From the NCBI RefSeq assembly GCF_030408575.1, contig NZ_CP047047.1:1351991-1415990 (forward strand): a stretch of DNA of 64,000 bases, read 5' to 3'. Source of the DNA: Corynebacterium auris. Lineage in GTDB: Bacteria; Actinomycetota; Actinomycetes; Mycobacteriales; Mycobacteriaceae. The notes below the pieces were generated by a model. The model was not told the origin of the DNA, searched no databases, and saw only the letters and a program-made list of their open reading frames with translations. Shown here one piece after another: positions 54,321-63,457 of the stretch (position 1 is its first letter; the number at the start of each line of letters is the position of its first letter). The position numbers and the translations under genes are program-made.

Positions 54321-54412
54321 CTGGCACACACGAAGGCACCGTGCAGCGTGCCCGTAACCAGGCAGCCGTGTCGCGCGGCACCGCACCAGCTAGGCCCGAA
54401 AGGAACCAGACT

Positions 54413-55765
54413 ATGACTCAGACCCCGAAACCGGGTGCCACCCCGAAGCCCTCCCCGGCGGCGATGGCCAAACGCGCCCCCAAGCCGGGCTCGGTTGATG
54501 AGCAGCACGCTACCCCCTCCCCGGTTCCTGCCGCGGCGCCAGCCGTCACCTCCGACCCGGCGCGGTTCGGCCGCGTCGCCGAGGACGGCACCGTCTACGT
54601 CACCCGCGGCGGCGCCGAGCGCGCCATCGGGTCCTGGCAGGCCGGGACCGCCGAGGAGGGGCTGGCCCACTACGGCCAGCGTTTCGATGATCTGGCCACC
54701 GAAGTGGGCCTTCTCGAGTCGCGGCTGGCCGCGCATCCGGGCGACGCAGCGCAGCTGCGCACGCAGGCGCAGGAGCTGAAGGAGTCGCTCGACACCCAGG
54801 CCGTGATCGGCGACCTCGACGCGCTCGAGGGGCGCCTGGACGACATCATCGAGCACTCCGTGGCGGCCGCGGCACGCGCGAAGGAAGCCAAGGCCGAGCG
54901 GCGGGCGCAGGCGATCGCCCGCAAGGAGGAGCTCGCCGCGGAGGCGGAGGATCTGGCGGAAAACTCCACGGAATGGAAGAAGGCGGGCGACCGCATCCGC
55001 GCGATCCTCGACGAATGGCGCACCATCCGCGGCATCGACCGCGCGACCGACGACGCGTTGTGGAAGCGCTACTCCCGCGCCCGCGACGCCTTCAACCGCC
55101 GCCGCGGTTCGCACTTCGCCGAGCTGGACCGCAACCGCGCCGCCGCCCGCGCGGCGAAGGAGGAGCTGGTCCAGCGCGCGGAGGCCCTCAAGGACTCCAC
55201 CAACTGGAGCGAGACCGCGCGCGCCTACCGGGACCTGATGAAGGAGTGGAAGGCCGCCGGCCGCGCTCCCCGGGAGATCGACGACAAGCTGTGGGCCCAG
55301 TTCCGCGCCGCCCAGGACCACTTCTTCTCCGCGCGCGACGCCGTCAACGCCGAACGCGACCGCGAGTTCGAGGCGAACGCGGAGGCGAAGGACGCGCTCA
55401 TCTCCGAATACGACGCTTTGATTACCCCCGACAAGGGCCTCAGCGCGGCGAAGGCCAAGCTGCGTGAGCTGCAGGACAAGTGGGACGAGATCGGTTTTGT
55501 CCCGCGCAATCGGGTGCGCGAGTACGAGGAAAAGATCGGCGCTCTGGAAAAGCGCGTCGCCGACGCCGAGGAGTCACGCTGGCGTGCCTCTGACCCGGCT
55601 GCGCAGGACAAGGTCAACCAGTTCCAGGTCAAGGCCGACGACCTCACGCGTCAGGCCGAGGCAGCGGAGGCTTCAGGCGCGACGGCGAAGGCAGCGGAGC
55701 TGCGCGCCAACGCCGCCCAGTGGCAGGAGTTCGCCGATGTGGCTGCGAAGGCGGTCAACGGCTAG
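54413..55765 (+). CDS. DUF349 repeat protein
   Basis: This 450-aa cytoplasmic protein has a Pro/Ala/Thr-rich disordered N-terminus (about 1-45), then GRVAEDGTVYVTRGGAERAIGSWQAGT. Several helical DUF349 repeats follow, recognisable by W-x-x-I/W-R-x-I-x-L-W-x-R-Y/F (for example ILDEWRTIRGIDRATDDALWKRYSRARDAFNRRRG and LMKEWKAAGRAPREIDDKLWAQFRAAQDHFF). Coiled coil is likely through most of the chain. The family's molecular role is not clear to me. ATG 54413 has GAAAGGA upstream. The GNAT gene starts two bases after its stop. Confidence 0.88.
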   Translation: MTQTPKPGATPKPSPAAMAKRAPKPGSVDEQHATPSPVPAAAPAVTSDPARFGRVAEDGTVYVTRGGAERAIGSWQAGTAEEGLAHYGQRFDDLATEVGLLESRLAAHPGDAAQLRTQAQELKESLDTQAVIGDLDALEGRLDDIIEHSVAAAARAKEAKAERRAQAIARKEELAAEAEDLAENSTEWKKAGDRIRAILDEWRTIRGIDRATDDALWKRYSRARDAFNRRRGSHFAELDRNRAAARAAKEELVQRAEALKDSTNWSETARAYRDLMKEWKAAGRAPREIDDKLWAQFRAAQDHFFSARDAVNAERDREFEANAEAKDALISEYDALITPDKGLSAAKAKLRELQDKWDEIGFVPRNRVREYEEKIGALEKRVADAEESRWRASDPAAQDKVNQFQVKADDLTRQAEAAEASGATAKAAELRANAAQWQEFADVAAKAVNG

Positions 55766-55766
55766 A

Positions 55767-56813
55767 GTGCTCCACCCGCTTCTTGTCGGCCGCCCCGGCA
55801 CGCCCGATGCCGAGGCGGCCATCGCGTCCTACGTTTTCTCCGCGACGCTGGCGATCCAGGACATCACGGGGCTTGCCGCCTCGGGGGTGAGCGCCCCGCA
55901 CGTGGCCACGCGGCTGAAGGGCTCCGCCGAGTCACGCTCCATGCTGTTTGCGCTGAGTGCACGGCACGCCCCGCGCCCGCTCGGGGAGCTCGGCTACCCG
56001 CTCTTCGGCGCCGCGGACGGCCTCGACATCGAGGCGTGGGTCTTCGTCTCCCTACCCCTTCTCGAGGACGTCGGCGTCATCGAGGCCCAGGTCACCCTCG
56101 ACGCCTCCGTCGCACCGCTACCCGGCGAGCCCCTCCCACCCCAGCAGTGGCACTCCGCGCTTTCGCTTCTCGACGCCCTCAGCACCGCCTTCGTCAGGCC
56201 CACCCGCCAGATCTGGGTCACCGGCACCGCCCCCGCGGCTCTGCCCGCCCGGGGTTACGAGGCTGCCTTTACCGAGGTCCAGGCGGTCTTTCCCGTGCCG
56301 GACTCCCCGCCGCCCACGTCCTGCGATGTCGTCGACGACATGGACTTCTCCCCCGCCGACCGCAGCGCCCTGCAGGATCTTTTGACCTCGTCCTCCGCCG
56401 ACTACCCGCGCGGCGGCCTGGTGATGGACACTGTCATCTGGGACAACGCGCGCCTGCGGGACGCGGCGGCGCGCCTTGCGGACCGCGGCGGCGCCCAAAT
56501 CACCGCGCTCGCCCGCGACGGGGAAGGCCGCGCCGTCGGGATGGCCGAGGTCGTCCACTACTCCTCCGACTCGGCGAACCTCTGCGAGCTCGGCTTGGTC
56601 TACGTGCTGCCGGGCCACCGGCGCGCGGGGCACGCGACGCGGATGCTTCGCTGCGCCCTCGCCGCCGCGTGCCGCCGCTGGCCGAAGGTGGATACCTCGT
56701 ACCTCTCCTACCCCGCCGGCGATCCCGCCGCCGAGGCCGTCGCCGCGGCGCTCGGCGCGCGCGAGGTGTCGGTGACCACGGCGTGGCAGCGAACGGAGAG
56801 TGACCGTGGCTGA
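55767..56813 (+). CDS. GNAT-family N-acetyltransferase
   Basis: This 348-aa protein appears to consist of two GNAT-like halves, as in mycothiol-synthase-type tandem acetyltransferases. The C-terminal half has the clear acetyl-CoA site: LCELGLVYVLPGHRRAGHATRMLRCALAAACRRWP (motif A, R/Q-x-x-G-x-A). The N-terminal half (1-170) is degenerate. The substrate is unknown. GTG 55767 is two bases after the DUF349 stop, so the two are co-transcribed; the end overlaps the next gene by 8 bases. Confidence 0.82.
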   Translation: MLHPLLVGRPGTPDAEAAIASYVFSATLAIQDITGLAASGVSAPHVATRLKGSAESRSMLFALSARHAPRPLGELGYPLFGAADGLDIEAWVFVSLPLLEDVGVIEAQVTLDASVAPLPGEPLPPQQWHSALSLLDALSTAFVRPTRQIWVTGTAPAALPARGYEAAFTEVQAVFPVPDSPPPTSCDVVDDMDFSPADRSALQDLLTSSSADYPRGGLVMDTVIWDNARLRDAAARLADRGGAQITALARDGEGRAVGMAEVVHYSSDSANLCELGLVYVLPGHRRAGHATRMLRCALAAACRRWPKVDTSYLSYPAGDPAAEAVAAALGAREVSVTTAWQRTESDRG

Positions 56814-57768
56814 GCCTGAGCCGTCCGCACCGCTGCTGGCTTTCCGCTCGATCGCCGACATCCCCTTCGCGCGCGCCTACGCGCTCGACCCCGACGCTCT
56901 CCGCGAGGTCGCCGGCGTGAACCGAATCAGCGAGCTCACCACCAAAAACGTCGTCGTTCTCGACAGCCTGCGGGCCCTAGCCGCGACGACTCCGGAGGAG
57001 TTCTACGGCGTCGACGACAGCGCCGAGGCCCTCGGCTCGGCGCTGTCCATGGCGGTGGCCAACCGGCACCTGCTCTGGTTGAGTGTGCTGCCGGTAAGCG
57101 ACGTCGACCCCGTGCGCCGCCTCCTCGGCGAAGGGCTGGTGCACCGGGTGGGGCGGGAGGTGGACGTCGATAAGCATTCTCCCGACTCCCTGCGTGAGCG
57201 CGGGGAGGCCGTGGTGCCCGTTGCTGTCTCGCCGGCCGCCCTCGTCGACGCGTGGGCGCACGGCAGCGCCGCCCAGCGCGATCTCCTCGCCTACATGGCG
57301 GACGGGGCCGACACGCTCGTCATGGAGCCGGGCATTCTGGATAACCTGCGCCGGGTGGGGGCACGGCTCGTCGAGCGCAGCCGCCTGGTGCGCTTTTTGG
57401 CCAACCCGAAGGTGATCGCCTACCTGGTGATCCTGGTCTACTCCTCGCTGCGCGCGCTGCCGGTCGTCTTCGTCCCTGGTTTTAGCGGTAACGTGTGGGT
57501 GCTGTGGGCGATCGACATCCTCACCGCCATCCCCTACACCTGGGGGATCATCGAGCTGTTCGCAGGGCGCTCGCTGGCGCGCCGGATGCTCGGGCTGGCC
57601 GTGACGCTGGTGACCTTCATCTCCCCCTACGTCTACTTCTGGCTCAACGGCAGCGGATACCCGGGGTGGGTCGTCGCCCTCGTCGGCGCCCTGATCGCGG
57701 GTTCCTTCGCCGTGGAATACCTGCGCTGGCTGCGCAACCGGACGGTGCGGGCAGTGCTCGCGTCCTAG
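56806..57768 (+). CDS. Uncharacterised membrane protein
   Basis: I do not recognise this 320-aa protein. The N-terminal 200 residues are soluble (LLAFRSIADIPFARAYALDPDALREVAG, VANRHLLWLSVLPVSDVDPVRRLL). The C-terminal third has four hydrophobic helices (about 208-230, 233-250, 262-285 and 290-308), with WAIDILTAIPYTWGIIELFAG and ISPYVYFWLNGSGYPGWVV. GTG 56806 is chosen because GGAG lies seven bases upstream; GTG 56800 is also possible. It follows the GNAT gene with an 8-base overlap. Its stop interlocks with the Pcs-like gene through CTAG. Confidence 0.75.
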   Translation: MAEPEPSAPLLAFRSIADIPFARAYALDPDALREVAGVNRISELTTKNVVVLDSLRALAATTPEEFYGVDDSAEALGSALSMAVANRHLLWLSVLPVSDVDPVRRLLGEGLVHRVGREVDVDKHSPDSLRERGEAVVPVAVSPAALVDAWAHGSAAQRDLLAYMADGADTLVMEPGILDNLRRVGARLVERSRLVRFLANPKVIAYLVILVYSSLRALPVVFVPGFSGNVWVLWAIDILTAIPYTWGIIELFAGRSLARRMLGLAVTLVTFISPYVYFWLNGSGYPGWVVALVGALIAGSFAVEYLRWLRNRTVRAVLAS

Positions 57769-58523
57769 CGTTGAGCGAAGGAGCGGCGCACCCCGCCCAC
57801 AATCAGCCACGCCCCGGCCGCGATATTGACCACAACGACCGGCAGGCGCAGCTCCGGCGGGAACTCCACGGGTGTGGAGGGCTCGATGGCGATCAGGACG
57901 CCCGTCGTGGCAATCCAGACGAAGGTAGCCGCGATGTTGCCCGCCTTGCCGCGCTCCACGCGAAACGGATGGGTGTAGTACAAGGGCACCAGGGTCATGG
58001 CGCTGAACAGCACGATCGCGGTGACGCACACAGCCATGGGGGCGTTCCATACCCACAGCAGCACCGCGACGATGTTCCACGCCGCGGGGAAACCGACGAA
58101 GTAGTTATCGCGCGACTTCGCCGCCTCGTTGGCGTAGCAGAACATCGAGGAGACCAGCACCACCACCGCGAGGAACACCGCCAACGGCCGCGGCCCGAGC
58201 GGCAAGTAGGCGACCATGAAGGCCGCCGGGATCGCCGTCCACGTCAGGTAATCCACCACGTGGTCCACGACCGTACCGTTGAACCACGGCACGACCTCCT
58301 TGACCCGGAACTTCCGGGCTAGGTTGCCGTCCACGCCGTCGACCACGAGCGCAATCCCCAGCCAGAGCCACATCCAGTGCGGCTGACCATCCGCCAGGGC
58401 CACCGCCGCCAGCGTCGCCCACACCAGCCCCGTCAGGGTGAAGGCGTGCACGGCCCACGCCTTTGCGCGATCCTCGGTGCTGAAAGCGGGGGTGGCCTCG
58501 AGCGTCTGGGCGGGGTAGGTCAC
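57765..58523 (-). CDS. CDP-alcohol phosphatidyltransferase, phosphatidylcholine-synthase-like
   Basis: This 252-aa protein has about eight TM helices. The catalytic motif reads DGVDGNLAR, then 12 residues, then GTVVDHVVD. That is DGxxAR with a 12-residue spacer, the pattern I associate with phosphatidylcholine synthase (Pcs); most CDP-alcohol transferases have 8. KSRDNYFVGFPAAWNIVAVLLWVW is also Pcs-like. Pcs would join choline directly to CDP-diacylglycerol; another head group is possible. GTG 58523 has AAGGAAAA upstream; GTG 58538 is an in-frame alternative. It lies 93 bases downstream of the exported phosphoesterase on the same strand. Confidence 0.78.
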   Translation of the reverse strand: MTYPAQTLEATPAFSTEDRAKAWAVHAFTLTGLVWATLAAVALADGQPHWMWLWLGIALVVDGVDGNLARKFRVKEVVPWFNGTVVDHVVDYLTWTAIPAAFMVAYLPLGPRPLAVFLAVVVLVSSMFCYANEAAKSRDNYFVGFPAAWNIVAVLLWVWNAPMAVCVTAIVLFSAMTLVPLYYTHPFRVERGKAGNIAATFVWIATTGVLIAIEPSTPVEFPPELRLPVVVVNIAAGAWLIVGGVRRSFAQR

Positions 58524-58616
58524 GGGTTTTTCCTTCACGCGTCGGATTCTGCGATCCGCCGGTGCGCGGATGTACCGGGTGAGTATAACGGCCCACGAGC
58601 CCCCCACCGCGCGGGA

Positions 58617-59879
58617 CTATGTGCGAGGAAGCTGGACGTATCCCGGCAGCGGCAGCGGGGCGTCGAGAGGCAGCTTGGCGGGCCGCATGTCCAGGCCGAG
58701 GTCCTTGGCAAAAATCAGGCGGGTGGATTCGTAGACGCGCCCGGAGTTTTCGTTGAGTTCAAAGACACGCGCGCCGCGGAGGGTGTGCTGCAGCCAGGTG
58801 CCGTCCGCCAGGCCGTAGGGCGCAAAACCCGTCCCCGGGCAGTAGCCGAGCTCGACGCCGAAGTACGTGCCGGTGTAGCTGTTGATGTGGTCGTGGCCGC
58901 AGTAGATTCCGATCACGTCGCCGCGGTCGCGCACGGCCGCGTAGATCCCGGAGTTGAAGGAGCCGTAGTAGACGTCCTCGTTTTTCACCCCCTCGATGCC
59001 GAAGGCCTGCTTCGCCGCGAGGTGGTGGATCTCCGCGCTCCTCGCGGGCCCGCCGTACCACATGTCGCGGTGCTCGTACGTGGGCATGTGGAAATACATC
59101 AGGCCGGGGACCTTCCGCCCGAAGCGCCTCTCGGCCTCCCGCGACGCCGCGAGGTACCACTCGATCTGGGCCGGGCGGATGTAGTCGTAATCCGGCACGT
59201 CATCGTTGCCGCGCACCGGGTCGGAGCTGGGCAGGTAATTCCCGGAATCAAGAAGCCAGATCGCGAACTTGGCGACGCCAGGCTCCCGCGCCCCCGCCAC
59301 CAGCAGCTGCGCGTCCGAGTGGCCGTAGTGGCGATCGCCGGCGGGCGGGTTGAGGTTGTGCCTGTACTGGCGCACGAAGTCGGCCATGTGGCGCTCGTAC
59401 ACCCCGGTCCCGGCCTCCTCGACGGAGTCCTCGTCGTGGTTGCCGAAGGTGATCGCCCAGGCGATGCCCCGGCTCTCCATCGGCATGACGACGTTGTTCA
59501 GCGCCTGGTAGACCTGCTCCGGCGTTTCCGGCCCCCCGGTGATGACGTCCCCGTTAATCAGCGCGAAGTCGGGTTCTTCCTGGTCCAGGACCGCGCCCAT
59601 AAACTCGATGGTGCGCCGGTCCGTCAGGTGGTCGTCCTGGGTGTCGTTGAATTGCACGATTTTGAAGGTCCCGTCGCTGTTGAAGGCCAGCGGCAGGCCG
59701 GCGGGCGCGGCCTCTCCCCCGCCCTGGTGGGAGCTGAGCCCCGGCAGCGACGACTGGGCGGAGGCGGAGCTGCCGAAGCCAGACAGGGCGGCGGTGGCCG
59801 CCGCGGCGCCACCTCCGCGTAAGAGAGCGCGGCGGGATAGGGGGCGTTGGCGTCGGTCGCGGGGCTGGTCAGCGTTCAT
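58617..59879 (-). CDS. Tat-exported calcineurin-like metallophosphoesterase
   Basis: This 420-aa protein has a twin-arginine signal: RPLSRRALLRGGGAAAATAALSG with an A-x-A type cleavage near residue 41. The mature enzyme shows the five metal blocks: IVQFNDTQDD (DxQ instead of DxH), ALINGDVITGG (GD), WAITFGNHDE (GNHD), LMYFHMPTYEH (H) and IGIYCGHDHIN (GHDH). This arrangement resembles DcrA/purple-acid-phosphatase-like phosphodiesterases acting outside the membrane. The substrate is unknown; the Pcs-like gene next to it makes a phospholipid-derived ester an attractive guess. ATG 59879 has AAAAGGA upstream. Confidence 0.85.
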   Translation of the reverse strand: MNADQPRDRRQRPLSRRALLRGGGAAAATAALSGFGSSASAQSSLPGLSSHQGGGEAAPAGLPLAFNSDGTFKIVQFNDTQDDHLTDRRTIEFMGAVLDQEEPDFALINGDVITGGPETPEQVYQALNNVVMPMESRGIAWAITFGNHDEDSVEEAGTGVYERHMADFVRQYRHNLNPPAGDRHYGHSDAQLLVAGAREPGVAKFAIWLLDSGNYLPSSDPVRGNDDVPDYDYIRPAQIEWYLAASREAERRFGRKVPGLMYFHMPTYEHRDMWYGGPARSAEIHHLAAKQAFGIEGVKNEDVYYGSFNSGIYAAVRDRGDVIGIYCGHDHINSYTGTYFGVELGYCPGTGFAPYGLADGTWLQHTLRGARVFELNENSGRVYESTRLIFAKDLGLDMRPAKLPLDAPLPLPGYVQLPRT

Positions 59880-59964
59880 GGGTCCTTTTCCGGCAGAAGG
59901 GGGTGTACGGGAAAGGACGCTACTGCCCGCGCGTTGCCGGAAGGCGACGCCGAAGTGAACTTCC

Positions 59965-60600
59965 CTACTCGTCCAACCGGCGGTGGCGTTCGGCCGCGCG
60001 CGCCCGGCGGTCGTCGACAAGCAGCGGATTGACCCCGCCCCGGGACACCCCGGCGTCGCGCTGGGCCGCGGCCACCTCGTCGAGTTCTTCGGCGGCCGCG
60101 CGCCTGGCGGCCGCCTCCGCCTGCCGCGCGCTGCGGCCCACGACCACGGGGATGTAGGCGAAAACCGCCACCGCGACGGCCGCGATGGCCAGGTAAATCC
60201 CCGTTCCGTGGCCCAGCTCCGCGGGGATGGACGCGCTCGAGCTGCGCAACCAAATGGCCAGCAGGGAGATGAACAGCGCCACCGTGGTCACCATCCAGCC
60301 CGGCGCGGCGAAGGCGAAACGGCGCGTCAGCAGGGTCAGCGGGGTCAGCACACCGAGGCCGATTAGACCGAGCCAGGCAAAGACCAGCTCAGTCAGCGTG
60401 ACCTGGGCATCGCGCGCGGCGTCGGTGACAGCGAGGAGCTGCCAGCCGCTCGCCTCGCCCGCAAAGGGCAGAAACAGGGCGACCAGGAACACGACAGTGC
60501 TGCCGACAAGCACCCAGCCGGCGGGGCCGAGCTCGAGGCTTTTCGACGCCTCCTTCTCCTGCCTTGCCGCATCCGAACGTTGGTGTGCAGCCTCGCTCAT
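59965..60600 (-). CDS. Rv2732c-like membrane protein
   Basis: This 211-aa protein has four TM helices (about 28-45, 68-88, 96-115 and 132-152) between a charged N-terminus and an Arg/Ala/Glu-rich helical tail ending RRARAAERHRRLDE. LELGPAGWVLVGSTVVFLVALFLPF is the conserved opening. It corresponds in position and topology to Rv2732c, downstream of miaB. The function is unknown. It is separated from miaB by an unusual 403-base spacer. Confidence 0.8.
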   Translation of the reverse strand: MSEAAHQRSDAARQEKEASKSLELGPAGWVLVGSTVVFLVALFLPFAGEASGWQLLAVTDAARDAQVTLTELVFAWLGLIGLGVLTPLTLLTRRFAFAAPGWMVTTVALFISLLAIWLRSSSASIPAELGHGTGIYLAIAAVAVAVFAYIPVVVGRSARQAEAAARRAAAEELDEVAAAQRDAGVSRGGVNPLLVDDRRARAAERHRRLDE

Positions 60601-60737
60601 CTCGTACCTCTCGTCGCGGTCGTGCCGGTTATTTCTGGCCCAACGATACCCCGCGCGCCGGGGGGACTGAACTCACCGGGGCAGGTGCTTCTCGCGCTGC
60701 TGCGGATCGCGGACGCCCCCGGAGTACGCGGGCCGTG

Positions 60738-60780
60738 TTGCTTGGGAGCCAGGTAGCCGGGGGCGAAAACCCCCAAGCAA
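60738..60780. repeat. Inverted repeat with inner GGGGG/CCCCC hairpin in the miaB-downstream spacer
   Basis: TTGCTTGGG (60738-60746) pairs with CCCAAGCAA (60772-60780). Inside it, GGGGG CGAAAA CCCCC offers an alternative stem. It lies in the 403-base gap 60601-61003, where no convincing gene is seen; a 60-codon frame at 60673-60855 (minus) is not recognisable. Confidence 0.55.
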
Positions 60781-61003
60781 TTGCGCCCCGATGTCGTCGT
60801 TTAGCTTCTTTTTGTTCAGGAATCGGAGTCCTTCACAGCGCGCACAGGCGTACATGCGCTGAAGAAGCGGGGTTTTCCATCGACATTGTTACCGACGATG
60901 ACGACCGAAAAACGGGCCCAGTGGCTCGGCAGAGAGACTCTCTAGGGGATACACGCAACACACTTAATCACAGACGCGAACTGGACTCGACCCAACTTTG
61001 GGT

Positions 61004-62557
61004 TTACCCCCGCGTGGAGCAGCAGGCTGATCCCGCGGCAGCCGCCTCGGCCGGCTTGCCGATACCGGGCAGGCCCAGCCCCACGCCGATCGGCGCAGTC
61101 GTGGGCACCGTGCCAGCCTCCGAGTTGTCCCCCGCGACGGTGCGGCGGTGGCCGAGCACCCCGGAATCGGCGATGAGGTAGTGGGGCTTGGAGTCCGTGA
61201 CGCGCACGCGAACCACATCGCCCGGGCGGACCTTTCTGTCGATCGCACCGTCGACGCGGAAGTGGACCAGTCGCCCGTCGCGGGCGCGGCCCGACATGCG
61301 GTGGGTCTTGTCGTTCTTGCGGCCCCCGCCCGCCTGGACGAGCAGCTCCTGCTCCGTGCCCACCAGCTTCGCGTTCTCCTCGGCGCTGATGCGTTCCTGC
61401 AGGGCGACGAGGCGCTCGAAGCGCTCCTGCACGACCGCCTTCGGCAGCTGCTCTGCCATCTCAGCGGCGGGCGTTCCGGGGCGCGGCGAGTACTGGAAGG
61501 TGAACGCTGAGCTAAAGCGCGCCTTCTCCACCACATCAAGGGTGGCCTGGAAGTCCTCCTCGGTTTCGCCGGGGAAGCCCACGATGATGTCGGTAGTAAT
61601 CGCCGCGTGCGGCAGCTTCTCGCGTACCTCGTCCAGGATGGCGAGGAACTTCTTGGAGCGGTAGGACCGGCGCATCTGCTTGAGCACCCGGTCGGAACCG
61701 GATTGCAGCGGCATGTGCAGTTGCGGGCACACGTTTGGCGTGTCCGCCATGGCGTCGATGACGTCGGAGGTGAACTCGGCCGGGTGCGGCGAGGTAAAGC
61801 GGACGCGCTCCAGGCCCTCAATGTCGCCGCAAGCGCGCAGCAGCTTCGAAAAGGCGGAGCGGTCGCGCTCCATGTCCTCGTCGACGAAGTTCACTCCGTA
61901 GGCGTTGACGTTCTGCCCGAGCAGGGTGACCTCGGAGACGCCCTGCTCCACCAGCGCCTTCACCTCGGCGAGGATGTCACCCGGGCGGCGGTCCTGTTCC
62001 TTGCCGCGCAGGCTGGGCACAATGCAGAAGGTGCAGGTGTTGTTGCAGCCCACCGAGATGGACACCCAGCCGGCGTAGGAGGACTCGCGCTTGGCCGGGA
62101 GCACGGAGGGAAAGACCTCGAGCGATTCGGCGATCTCCACCTGGGCTTCGTCGTTGACGCGGGCCCGTTCCAGCAGGGCGGGCAGGGCGGAGATGTTGTG
62201 GGTACCAAAGACCGCATCGACCCAGGGGGCCTTCTCCACCACCGCGCTGCGGTCTTTCTGCGCCAGGCAGCCGCCGACGGCGATCTGCATGCCCGGGTGG
62301 TTGTCCTTTGCGTGCTTGAGCTGGCCGAGGGAGCCGTAGAGGCGCTGGTCGGCGTTGTCGCGCACGGCGCAGGTGTTGAAGACCACCAGGTCGGGTTCCG
62401 CCCCGTTCCCGGCCGCGACGTAGCCGGCCTCCTCGAGAAGGCCGGAGAGGCGTTCGGAGTCATGCACGTTCATCTGGCAGCCAAAGGTGCGCACCTCGTA
62501 GGTGCGTGGCTGGGTGCTGCGGGGGGTGCGTTCCTGCTGGGTCAATTGCTCCGTCAC
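61004..62557 (-). CDS. miaB: tRNA-2-methylthio-N6-dimethylallyladenosine synthase
   Basis: This 517-aa radical-SAM methylthiotransferase completes ms2i6A37 after MiaA. The N-terminal domain has [30 protein letters not shown] and VGGCLAQKD (three Cys of the auxiliary cluster). The radical SAM cluster is in [36 protein letters not shown] follows, and a TRAM domain binds tRNA (about 390-455). A 45-residue actinobacterial tail ends SACCSTRG. The GTG start has TAGACT eight bases upstream. It is divergent from gluA. Confidence 0.95.
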   Translation of the reverse strand: MTEQLTQQERTPRSTQPRTYEVRTFGCQMNVHDSERLSGLLEEAGYVAAGNGAEPDLVVFNTCAVRDNADQRLYGSLGQLKHAKDNHPGMQIAVGGCLAQKDRSAVVEKAPWVDAVFGTHNISALPALLERARVNDEAQVEIAESLEVFPSVLPAKRESSYAGWVSISVGCNNTCTFCIVPSLRGKEQDRRPGDILAEVKALVEQGVSEVTLLGQNVNAYGVNFVDEDMERDRSAFSKLLRACGDIEGLERVRFTSPHPAEFTSDVIDAMADTPNVCPQLHMPLQSGSDRVLKQMRRSYRSKKFLAILDEVREKLPHAAITTDIIVGFPGETEEDFQATLDVVEKARFSSAFTFQYSPRPGTPAAEMAEQLPKAVVQERFERLVALQERISAEENAKLVGTEQELLVQAGGGRKNDKTHRMSGRARDGRLVHFRVDGAIDRKVRPGDVVRVRVTDSKPHYLIADSGVLGHRRTVAGDNSEAGTVPTTAPIGVGLGLPGIGKPAEAAAAGSACCSTRG

Positions 62558-62565
62558 GGTGGGCC

Positions 62566-62571
62566 AGTCTA
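62566..62571 (-). promoter_or_regulatory. -10 hexamer TAGACT of miaB (leaderless)
   Basis: On the minus strand TAGACT ends eight bases before the miaB GTG at 62557. Confidence 0.4.
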
Positions 62572-62631
62572 TCGCTGGCCGGGGCGCAGACCTAACCGTT
62601 CATCCGCGGTGAGCAGGTTGATTGGCTGGCC

Positions 62632-62648
62632 GGATAAATAGTTTATCC
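62632..62648. promoter_or_regulatory. Inverted repeat GGATAAA-TAG-TTTATCC upstream of gluA
   Basis: A perfect 7+7 inverted repeat around TAG lies 44 bases before the gluA ATG in the 134-base gluA/miaB control region. It does not match the AmtR box as I recall it. It may be an operator of the glutamate uptake operon. Confidence 0.45.
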
Positions 62649-62691
62649 AAACCCATGACATGAGTCACATGACCGTGTACTAGTTACCGAT

Positions 62692-63441
62692 ATGACACAG
62701 GCGTCCGACCCAATGATTCGCATTACAGACGTGGACAAGTACTTCGGGGACTTCCACGCGCTGAAAAACATCACCCTCGATATCCCCCGCGGCCAGGTTG
62801 TCGTCGTCCTCGGCCCCTCCGGTTCGGGCAAATCTACCCTGTGTCGCACGATCAACCGGCTCGAAACCATCGACACGGGAACGATCGAGATAGACGGCAA
62901 ACGCCTGCCCGAGGAGGGCAAGGAACTGGCAAAGCTGCGCGCTGACGTGGGCATGGTGTTCCAGCAGTTCAACCTGTTTCCGCACCTGACCATCCGCGAC
63001 AACATCACGCTCGGACCCGTCAAGGTCCGCAAGCTGAAAAAGAGCGAGGCGACGTCGCGCGCCGGCGAGCTGCTCGAGCGCGTCGGCATTGCCAACCAGG
63101 CTGACAAGTACCCCGCCCAACTATCCGGCGGGCAGCAGCAGCGCGTCGCCATCGCGCGGGCGCTCGCCATGAGCCCCAAGGTCATGCTTTTCGACGAACC
63201 CACCTCCGCCCTGGACCCAGAAATGGTCGGCGAGGTCCTCGACGTCATGACCGAACTCGCCCGCTCCGGAATGACCATGCTCGTGGTCACCCACGAGATG
63301 GGCTTTGCCCACAAAGTCGCAGACCGGATCCTTTTCATGGCGGACGGCGAGATCGTGGAGGATTCCGACCCGGAAACCTTCTTCGCCTCCCCCGCCTCGG
63401 ACCGCGCCCGCGATTTTCTGGGCAAGATCCTCCCCCACTAG
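62692..63441 (+). CDS. gluA: Glutamate ABC transporter ATP-binding protein GluA
   Basis: This 249-aa polar-amino-acid-type ATPase has [22 protein letters not shown] (Walker A), [15 protein letters not shown] (Q-loop), [35 protein letters not shown] (signature, Walker B) and [16 protein letters not shown] (H-loop). It energises high-affinity glutamate import with GluB, GluC and GluD. ATG 62692 is listed; ATG 62713 would give the minimal [12 protein letters not shown] start. gluB follows after 16 bases. The gene order miaB/gluA divergent matches C. glutamicum as I recall it. Confidence 0.92.
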   Translation: MTQASDPMIRITDVDKYFGDFHALKNITLDIPRGQVVVVLGPSGSGKSTLCRTINRLETIDTGTIEIDGKRLPEEGKELAKLRADVGMVFQQFNLFPHLTIRDNITLGPVKVRKLKKSEATSRAGELLERVGIANQADKYPAQLSGGQQQRVAIARALAMSPKVMLFDEPTSALDPEMVGEVLDVMTELARSGMTMLVVTHEMGFAHKVADRILFMADGEIVEDSDPETFFASPASDRARDFLGKILPH

Positions 63442-63457
63442 ACCCTAAGGAGACGAC

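Noticed and set aside
60673..60855. 60-codon frame on the minus strand in the miaB-downstream spacer
   Set aside because: It begins MYACARCEGLRFLNKKKLN but has no clear ribosome site and no recognisable family, and it runs through the inverted repeat. Not enough to call a gene.
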